Positions 50,801-61,963 of a stretch of DNA of 64,000 nt are shown piece by piece. The translations under genes were made by a program, and so were the position numbers. The stretch is from Lamellibrachia columna (Eukaryota; Annelida; Polychaeta; Sabellida; Siboglinidae): positions 54,865,510-54,929,509 of the forward strand of contig OY759266.1 of assembly GCA_963662155.1 (NCBI GenBank). The letters run 5' to 3'. The notes below the pieces were generated by a model. The model did no database searches. It was not told the DNA's origin and saw only the letters and a program-made list of their open reading frames with translations. Every line of letters begins with the position of its first letter. Position 1 is the first letter of the stretch.

Positions 50801-53800
50801 GAGTTGTAACTATGGTTTATTATATTACTACAATTTGCCCTGGCAATTATTGTATACATAGCCTATATACACACACGCGCGCGGGTGTGTGTGTATAATA
50901 TGGCAATGCCAATAAAATAAATTGCATTCAATGCCATACCCCTGCATACGTAGTAAGGGGGGGCTTTTGTTGTTGAACATGTCTTGGATACTTTTTGTTC
51001 ATGAAATACATTTATATTGTGTATTTTTTCCAGGCATCAAGGCGGTCATCAACAGTACCAGCTGATCCGTCTCGGAGACTGTCTGTCACTGAACGGAAGT
51101 TTGGTTATGCAGATCTTCTGGAGGAGATAGGTGTCCCGCGATTCCTGGTTGAGGATGAGACAGATGCTGATGGAGATCTTTCAACAGTACTTGTACGCTG
51201 TGCCGTGTTGCCATCACTTGTTGCGAACCTGCTATGCACGTTGTGTAGGAAGCATACACTCTCCACCCCAGCTGTTGACCGCACCGCACCGCACCCTCGG
51301 CATGCTGTGTGGCCTCGAGACTTTCTGCACCAGTTGCGACAAGGTCATCAATGCAACTCTGTCATCAGACTGTATCGATGGGACTCAGGCGACGAATGTC
51401 CCATTTGTCGTGGTGAGATCAGCTGTGTCGGCAACGATGGAAATTGGTGTCGGGTACTCTGGACTTGTGTGAAATTTATTTTACAATGCCAATGACTCTT
51501 AACTTTGCCTTTTGATAGATTATACATTCAGTAATATGTATGCAAAGTTTCAATCATCTAGGTAGCTTTTCAGATGTTGAAATGTATGTGCCAATGTACA
51601 TAAACTTTGAACACGATTTTCTCAAAAACATGTTTTCCCTCACACCTACTGCCTCCCGTGTCACTTATCTCTGCTATTGTTTGACAGAATTACTTGAAAC
51701 TTTCTACAGTGTTTCTTGATAGTATGCTCTTGAAAACTATCTAGTAACTTTTTAGAAAACATTATTTATATTTTATATAATGAACCATCAATGTAAAATT
51801 TCATGATGAAAAAATACATTCAGATGTAAAAAAATCATGAAAACAAAAGTTTTTTGAAAACTTGGAAAGTCAACTGACTGTTTTCATTGGGATTATGTGG
51901 AGTAACTACACACCAAATTTGAGTCCTCTAAATCCAGTGGTTACTGATATAAGTCACACGCAACATTCAATCCAAGATGGCTGCATACCGTGGGAAAATA
52001 TGTATGAAACTTTCTGAAAAAAATTCACAGCATTACTCTTACCTGGACTTGCAATCTATGAAAGTTTCAGCTCTGTAGGTTCAGTGATAATGAAATAAGA
52101 AAATAAAACGCGTTTAGACCCAAGCGACGCCTTAAACATGAACATAACCATGATGACTAGTTAAACAGAGTACTGTGAGTCTGTGACCAGCGACTGCAGA
52201 CAGGTGCTTACCTCAGTCGAGTTACTGAGGTACATGAGAGCGGTGCTGAGGTTGCCCTGCCCGGCCAGCAGGCCTGCATAGCTGCTCAACTTGCGTGCGA
52301 GAATGTCACTGGACACGTCCTGAGAGCAGCCATCCCTCAACTCTACTGCCTTCTGTAGAATCATCACCTTCTCAACCAGGTCCTGCAACACAAATAGTAG
52401 TAGTCGTTAGGGTAGGTACACTTCAGCAACTGTAAAAAATCTGTGCCAAAATTGACTTAAATTTGAACACATCAGTTACACCAAACATACATTTTAAGCT
52501 GAATTATAAAAATGACATACATGTAATGATATAATTTATAAACACATACATTTTTGTTCCAAAAAAATTATAACCGTCAGACACAGGTGTATGACTTGTG
52601 TAAATGTGGTGTAGATGTGGCTACCATAGGTAGCTGAACCATAGATATTCCCGTTAATTTACAACATTGCAGGGCAGGTATTTTTAGTGTAGCTGGACAA
52701 TAGATAATCCAGTAATATAGAATGGTAAATGGTACCTACACATGGGGTTGCTTGACTGTTGATAATCAGTTCATTTAGAATATTATATGGTAGATACCAA
52801 TAGTGTGGCTGCACTGTATAATTCAGTTACTCTAGCACATAGAAAGCTATCTACCTGCAGGTTGTCTGGACTGCCTGAATGCTGTGTCAAGTTGTCGAGA
52901 CAGGAAACAAGCTGAGGCAGACTGCCGGCACAGATGTAACACAGACAGGCCTTGGCCGCAAGCGTTGGGTGCTGCTCCAGTCGCTGACCCAGGATCTCTA
53001 CAAACACAGCAATAATACAGCTAAGTGCTAGTAAATCCAGTGTTCTGTAGTATGTACTACAGCTCAGTGTAACGTATCATATATATCCTTGGTCTATATT
53101 TCAGTGACACCCAGTTGTGTAAACTTTTGTTGGCTCACTCCAGAATGAACGTAGACGAACCAGTTTTGAATTAATCCTTAAACTAAACAATGACTAAATA
53201 AGTTGCATTGGCACACTCTGGCATGTGTATGTGGCGTGTGTATGCCAATGTTCTACACACTTCACCATAGGGCATCGCCACACAATATTACTAACAGTGC
53301 CAAACCACACCACATAAATAAACAACTGTTGATAAACTGTAGTTTAACAAGTATTCTCCTACAGCCTCACTGTTTTCCCAAGTACAACCACTAGTACATT
53401 TCAACATTTGCTTTAAGGATAGCCACTGGTCGACAACAGCCATAGGCCATATCTCTGTTAATACTGAACATATCTTAACCAAATTTGGGGTACTAATTAC
53501 CTATGTGAATTATACGATTTTGGGAATTTGGGCTCATCTGCATGTGTTGCCATGGCAACAAACGTATTAAGTGCGACAGGAGTAGGCATATCCATGAAAA
53601 TTTTTCTAAGCTAACAATCATATGTGAAGAATCATTCTTTTGCCTAATAATGTGGTTTAGAGCTAAGATATCTGACTTTCATGACTGTTGCGAGATGTGA
53701 ATTTAAATTATCACAGATCTACTGGATCTTGGCTGCCAACTCTCAAGGTTAAGTTACCAAGCCCAAAACACACTCTTATTTGACAGGAGATATATGTGGG

Positions 53801-56800
53801 AACAACTGGTAAAAATGTCATGTCTCTACTTTGCACTGTTTTTTTTCAATTATTTTCATAGACTTTACAAATGTTAAAAAAATTAATAATAAGACATGAT
53901 GTAAAACACTGAGAGTATAACGGAAATTCATTAATTAAATGCAAAAAATTGAATTAACTATATACTGGAGCTATATAACAAACAAAAATAGGTTTTGGCA
54001 AGACAACTTTTATTTCTGCCACTCTGTTGGCAGAATCAGTGGAGGTGGAAGCAGTCTGAGAATCATCACGTCGTGGAGACAGCAACACACTATTGCACCG
54101 ACTGTCTGACCTGGTCTGTAGATCAGTCAGAGACACTGATACCTCAGAAGGAGCCTCTTCAACTGAAGCAGAAACAGTGAAAGCAAGCAATATATAAAAT
54201 GCATACACATGTATAATACCTAGTACAACCACCACCCAAATACTAACATCATCACTGATTAGTTACACACACTAATCTACTAGTAAACTTGAGCTGCCTA
54301 ACTTTGTGCACCTGGTCATCAGTCCTAACTAAAACAGTCCCTTGTATCAAAATAATAAAATGCATGACACAACCACGTAATATAATATCATATATGTTAG
54401 TGTAACAATATAGCTCACCTACTTATTGTCAACTGTAATGTCATTCATTATATGGGTACATCTCTTTATTTGACGATGCTATGGTCTATAGTGTCATGAT
54501 CACCACTGTTAACATCAACCATTTACGACAAACTTTTAGCAACATAATAAGATTTTCTCCACTATGCTACGACTGTATTTACTAACCTGTTTTATGTGGT
54601 CAGTCTGCTCCAGGCTTATTCTTACGTCTCTTTATTTTGTCAAATGCATACATCGTCGTAAACTTTCTCTTTGTTGACGCCATCTTTGTTTATACATGTG
54701 CGCATCGCCGGAAGCCGTGCTGATTGGCTAATCAACTGTCATCGGTACACCTTGTGCGTTCATTGGATGAAAATTCTACGCGATATTCTAATGAGCCAAA
54801 CATAGCGTAGCCTGTCCTTTTTCGGTCATCGATCACATAAATTTAATCCCAGATAGAGGCTTATGATTACATTCTAGGTGAAGTAGGGCAACACATCCAG
54901 AATGTCGGACAAGACGGCATAAAACATGGCGGATTTACAAGTCGACATGTGTCTGGAATCAAACATTCTTTTTGAAGATTATTGGACATTTAAAAATGGT
55001 GGTCACACTCATTTTGTTTCTTGAAGAAAGAAACATGTTATAAGTTATATTATTATTGGTATTTATAGTTCAAATGTTGAAAAATAGTGTTACATGAAGT
55101 TGTATAAGAAGTGAATCTACCTGGAAATGACAGCATCTAAAAAACAAATTTTTGGTCATTTGTTGACCCGTGGCTACCCTTAAAAGAAACAGAAAGATTA
55201 CCACAGAGCTGTGTGAATTCCTCTGCCTTGGCATAGGTCAGTGCCATCGCCAGAGCCTCTTTCCAGTTTTCTAGGTCACATATCTGTATGACGCTCTCAA
55301 AGTCTTGCGTCACTACTGAAGATATAATCTACAACACAAGTCCACTAACATAACATGACGCTCTCAAAGTCTCGCATCACTACACTGATTACAGATGATA
55401 TAATCTACAACACAAGTCTACCAACATAACGTGACGGTCTCAAAGTCTCGCATCACTACACTGACTACAGATGATATAATCAACAACACATGTCCACCAA
55501 CATAACATGATGCTCTCAAAGTCTCGCGTCACTACACTAACTATAGATGATATAATCAACAACACATGTCTACCAACATAACATGGCGCTCTCAAAGTCT
55601 CGCATCACTACACTGACTACAAATTATATAATCTACAACACAAGTCCACCAACATAACATGGCGCTCTCAAAGTCTTACATCACTACAGATGATATAATC
55701 TACAACCAGGGTTGGCATGTAACGAAGTAAAAGTACTACGAAGTAGAATTTTGACTAAATACTTTTTACTTGTAACTATGTAGTTTTATCTAAAGTAACG
55801 CGACTTTTTACCAAGTTACTTTTGTTATTACTGCAGGGATTACCTACAGCACATGAGAAACAATCAATTGTGACTGACACTGAAAATCAACAAGTCTCGG
55901 TAATCGATATTCACCTAAATCACTGGAAATGATAAATGTATTTCAATAATAAACTTATATGCCACTCAACGATGTTACATACTCGACTAAGTGATCCCTT
56001 GTTCTTTTGAAAGAATGCCTTCTGCGTGCGTTCAAGCAGCTCAGGTCCGCCGGCAATCGCCAGGATAATAGCTTCAGCCATCTTGTTGCTATGGAGACAC
56101 ACATCAACAGCCGACTGGAAGTCAGCCATGAGCAGGGCCTGTGTCACGAGGCCATCGCAGTCTGAAGGACAAAACGGTAGCTTGTAGAAACAACCAGAAA
56201 CGTTTCTACATCCATTCATATTTTACCCTATGTACTGAACATTACTTTACACATGGGGCAGCTGCTAAGCTAGAAAAAAATGTAATTCAGGGAGGTTATG
56301 ACGGGGAGCTCTGCCAAAATAGTTTGAAACATTTCTTTGATTCAGAATAGAATTTTACTAAGGTTAAGGAAATGGCTAGTTTCAGGCTAGTTTCAAATGG
56401 AGTTTTACTGTGAAGTGTTTTAGCTATCAACACTCTGTGTACATGTGTGCATATATGCGTGTGTGTGTGTGCGTGTGCGTCTGCGTGTGTGAGAGAGAGA
56501 GATTGGTCCATATGATTCAGCAGTCTGAGTGAAACTATGGTGCCTTATGTTGCAGCAGGAGCAAAGAGGACTGAGTGAGTGATGCTGATGCCACTCGAAG
56601 GACACTAACCTTCGTTGATGGTGAATGAGAGAGGAGACTCGGAGTGAGCACTGTAATCCTGCATGGCGATCTGGTCGAAGGCAGCAGACCCATTACTGAC
56701 GTTACCGTCCCCAGCCTCGGCAGGCATCTGTATGACATGGTTACAAGGTTGTCAACAATCTTTCTCAGAGGTTATTATAATATATCAAAGGTGAGTATTT

Positions 56801-59800
56801 GTACCCAGGGAAAATACATATGATACCCCTGGGTGGGGATAATCATTAAATGTCAAGTGACCATGAGATAATGGCAATAGAGGGATTTCTCCAAATCTCA
56901 ACACAATGTAAGGTGTAATCCATTCAGCAATTTGCAGTGGTTTTTCATCAGTTATGCTGAAAGAATTTTAGCATAAATAAAAAAGTGCATTAGGATTACA
57001 TTTAATGTTCAGTAGTTAGTCCAGTTACATATAATTTACAAAATGGCACCAGCTATATATAAAGGCATAACTATTGTAATGACACAATAGAACTCTCTGA
57101 TGTAATCATTGGCATGCACTGAGAGAATAGTGCACCAGTTGTGGCATGCACTGGTATACCACTGATTATGTCACTACTAGCACACACTAAAATAAAACGA
57201 CAACAATATGAAAGATAGCAAGCCACTAACTAGTATATGGAAAATACAGAACAGGGAATTACATGAATAATAAAAATAACAAAATGAATGTGCTGTGCTA
57301 ACAGAAATGTGCTGTGCTAACAGAAATGTGCTGTGCTAACAGAAATGTGCTGTGCTAACAGAAATGTCTGCTAACAATAAGGATTAGTGTGTTAGAAGAC
57401 AAAGCGAAGTAAATGAAGATATACTGGTAAATATTATCAATACTCAACAGCTGAGCAAATAAAGACAATGGTTAAAGCCACATGGTGATTACTTTTGGAA
57501 AGACACTAGATGATTACAAACATTCTGAGACCAAGTGGCTTTCACCAGCGAGACGAAACACTGCTATGAAAACGAAACAAGGCCATTGAAACATGCAGAG
57601 ACCGCTACTAGAAGCACCTGTGATTCTGCCATGTAGGGGGAACCTTCTCCACTTCCACCGAGTGGGGTATCCTGTAAGACAACCCTCCAATGTAATAAAC
57701 ACAACCCCTCCACTATAGTAAACACAACCCCTCCACTGTAGTAAATACAACCCCTCCACTGTAGTAAATACAACCCCTCCACTGTAGTAAACACAACCCC
57801 TCCACTGTAGTAAATACAACCCCTCCACTGTAGTAAACACAACCCCTCCACTGTAGTAAATACAACCCCTCCACTGTAGTAAACACAACCCCTCCACTGT
57901 AGTAAACACAACCCCTCCACTGTAGTAAACACAACCCCTCCACTGTAGTAAACACAATCCCTCCACTGTAGTAGATACAACCCCTCCACTGTAGTAAACA
58001 CAACCCCTCCACTGTAGTAGATACAACCCCTCCACTGTAGTAAACACAACCCCTCCACTGTAGTAAATACAACCCCTCCACTGTAGTAAACACAACCCCT
58101 CCACTGTAGTAAACACAACCCCTCCACTGTAGTAAACACAACCCCTCCACTGTAGTAAACACAACCCCTCCACTGTAGTAAATAAAACCCCTCCACTGTA
58201 GTAAACACAACCCCTCCACTGTAGTAAACACAACCCCTCCACTGTAGTAAACACAACCCCTCCACTGTAGTAAACACAACCCCTCCACTGTAGTAAACAC
58301 AACCCCTCCACTGTAGCAAATACAATCTGTCTACCATCACAGCCAAACAAACACTACCCCTTCACTGTAGCAAACACAACCCCTCCACTGTTACAAAGCA
58401 CTGTAGCAAACAAAACCCCTCCACTGTAGTAAATGCAACCCCTTCACTGTAGTAAATCCAACCCTTCCACCATCACAGCCAAACAAACACTACCCCTTCA
58501 CTGTAGCAAACACAACCCCTCCACTGTTACAAAGCACTGTAGCAAACAAAACCCCTCCACTGTAGTAAATGCAACCCCTTCACTGTAGTAAATCCAACCC
58601 TTCCACCATCACAACCAAACAAACACTACCTTTCCACCTGCCAGTTTATATACTAGATCAGCCGGCTTTTAAATTACATTTCTTGGTGGCAATCAATTTA
58701 ATTTTATTTAATATCATTAAAATCCTTTCTTTAAAGAATTCTGTCCATGTTTATGGAATGTACACATGCACATTTAGCATGACAGAAAACAATAAATTAT
58801 ATTAATAAATGTTGCCATCACTTGACAGTTTTGACAATCTTATACAAGAAATAATTTTAGCCTCAGCCACACAACTTCCCTTATTTCTAAACCATCCTCC
58901 TTGCTGTGATGCACTGAAACACAGATGGTGACACCTGCCAAACACAACCACGAACACACACAAACACATCAACAATTAATCGTACCTTCCCATTGAGCAG
59001 GGCCATTTTTTGTGCGAGTTCCGACGCATCAACTCCCGCACTTGTGTCCTGGTCTGACTGCGTCGCTCGAGTCACTTTCTTTGCCAGTTCCTCCTCGTCA
59101 AAGCCAAGTAGCTGGAGATACTTGCTGCGTGGCTCCGTCTCAAAGTGGACCTGACAATAACGCACGGCCCTTTATACTATGAACAAGAGGGAGAGGCAAG
59201 AGATTTGAGAGCATGAGAAAGAAAGGGCGGGGAGAGATAGAGAGTGGGAAGGATATAGAGACAGAGAGTGGGAAGGATATAGAGGATGGAGAGACAGAGA
59301 GTGGGAAGGATATAGAGGATGGAGAGATAGAGAGTGGGAAGGATATAGAGGATGGAGAGAAAGAGAGTGGGAAGGATATAGAGGATGGAGAGATAGAGAG
59401 TGGGAAGGATATAGAGGATGGAGAGACAGAGAGGGTGGGCAGAAAGTAGTCAAGTGTTTTTTTCATCTGGACACGCCACGAGTGCCTACACCACTTTATT
59501 AGTACCTGCATAAAGTACAAGGTATCGTCAAATACAATATTCCTAGTAACATTACATGCATACTTAACCAACGCCCATGTGACATGCATCTGACCAACAA
59601 GTAGGTCAGGTCAACATTTTGCCTGTTGCCTTCAAAGCTACAGTATTGGCAAATTTGGTGGACTACTTTTTACAGCTCTTATTCTATGGACTCATATCAC
59701 CGGTTTTCCAAAACACCACACTATTACTTCACCAAAACCTTATAATAATTTTAAGTCAACTTTCATTATATAAGTTTGCAAGAAATGATGGTATCATCCA

Positions 59801-61932
59801 CAATATATCTTACCTTCAAGAAGTTCCATATGTTCTGGTCTAGTTCGTCTTGACAGTTGGCAATCTTGAGTGCACAGAACTCGCTGTACTGGCCATTGGA
59901 GAGAGCATGCTCGAGCTGGTTCGATCGAGACACAAGTTCCGTCTCAGTGACCACCTGACTGATGTTAACCAACCGCTCGTCTGGTTGTTGAGGATTTGTC
60001 GATTTTGAGTTCTCGAAGCAAACAAGTTTCCCACCAAACTGAAAAAACATTAAAACTGTAAAATATAACACACAGGTACACAAAAGGAGTTTTCTCAAGA
60101 GGCACAAAGTTAACTAATCTGACATATGAAATGATTATAGGTGTATGCACGAATAAGATAACAAATTTGCTTCTCATATTGTTTTTTAAACTACCCTTAA
60201 TTTCTAGAATGCCTCAATAATATCCCAATAGAGGCTTCATAAAACAAGCCACTCTCCATGTGCAATCCCACTATAAAAGTGTTTTTTTGTTACTTAATAC
60301 TTACCCCAAAGGAAGCCCCGACAGGGCGACACAGCCACTTCGGCGCTTTTCTCAATACCGCCACCTCAGCGGGTGGCTCCTCCGGGTGTGGTGATGAAGG
60401 TTGTTGTGAAAACGGGTCATTTAAGAACGAGTCAGATATCTGAAAGATTACAGATTTCTCTAGAACCAGTCACAAAAGAAATAAAGCAACACTTCTAGAA
60501 TGACAACAAAACTCACCAATATCCCAACATCCAATAACATTCATGCTTAGAACCAGAGATGTATCTTTCACACGACAAACATTTCCTGCGACAGTCTTTC
60601 TTATCACAACTACGTCTGGAACATAAATTATTTCACTTCCTGGTTCACGACATATAAATGACGGGCATTTTTATCCCCAGAAAAATTCTTAGAACAGGTA
60701 AATGCTGGTCAGAGATTTACATTTCTTGTTTTTGACAATATGTGAGGGGGAGAATCTTCCATGTTGATTTACATTTCTTGTTTTTGATAATATGTGAGGG
60801 GGAGAATCTTCCATGTTGATTTACATTTCTTGTTTTTGTCAATATGTGTGGGGGAGAATCTTCCCTGTTGTTTTAGGTTTCTTGTTTTTGACATGTGAGG
60901 GAGCATCTTCCCTGTTGAGTTACGTTTCTTGTTTTTTAACATGTGAGGGGAGTATCTTTCCTGTTGATTATCTCTAAAAAAATTGTATGGTTTGTTGAAA
61001 ACTATTTAGTAGGTCAGTGATATGACATACAACTTGTGTCATTGTGATAAAATCTGGATCGTTAGGGTCACTATGACACTTACATTGCTAGAAGTGCGCT
61101 GGCGTCGTTGTGGGGCAGCGCTGCCCATCAGTGAGTAGACACTGATGTGGCCATCGAAGGAACTTGTTGAGATGACCCCTGGGTTCCTCGGACACCACTG
61201 GACGTCAAAGGTCCACTGGTGACTTGTGGGTAGCTCATACACCACCTGGTGACACCAAAATACATTTTCATGACTAATGAATGTGACGCCGTCAATGATA
61301 GCTTTTGTTAGAATCACATTAAAAATTATACATCAATAAATTAATGATATTAACGAGAAGAATACCCACACAAAACTGTAATGTTCAAAATGTCCTGCTT
61401 TCATATACATACAGGTCGTTATTTATTATTCATCCAATTGTATAAAATAAAATCAGGTAATGAGACGCTATCCCATTTAGACATAATTGCTGAACATGAT
61501 ACAACCATGGCTGTACTGTACTGTTGCAGGAATCATTTCCCCCAGAGTAGGTGCTTCTATTTCCAAGTAACCACATTTCCTGTGGAAATGTAACAGTGGT
61601 TTGGATGGACATGGGGAGTGTGGACAGCCATGAAATTGTCAATTCACTTGCCATCCAACCAATTACCTAATAACGATATGCACCAATCAATGGTAACAGT
61701 AACAACATATTATGGATTGATCAAACATTTTCATTCAAATGCCAGTGAAGTTGTACTAAACTAAATTATCAGTACCTTAGCCTAAAACACAAAGAGCTGC
61801 AGTAGGAAACACCAAATACCTTTACAAGACACACCATATCCCAGAAACCCAAACCACATCCCATAGAACTGGAAACAGCTGGTAATGAAAACTTTTGTAA
61901 ACTAATTTAATACTGACATTTTAGCCACGCAA

Positions 61933-61963
<31 letters not shown>

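Noticed and set aside
57514..58350. 278-, 260- and 195-aa minus-strand frames
   Set aside because: All three frames of the 23-bp array are open simultaneously, which is the signature of a stop-free repeat and not of coding selection.
59140..59589. 149-aa minus frame rich in [10 protein letters not shown] repeats and plus frame with SGKDIEDGE repeats
   Set aside because: Both follow from the 33-bp purine/pyrimidine tandem repeat in a SEC31 intron; no domain.
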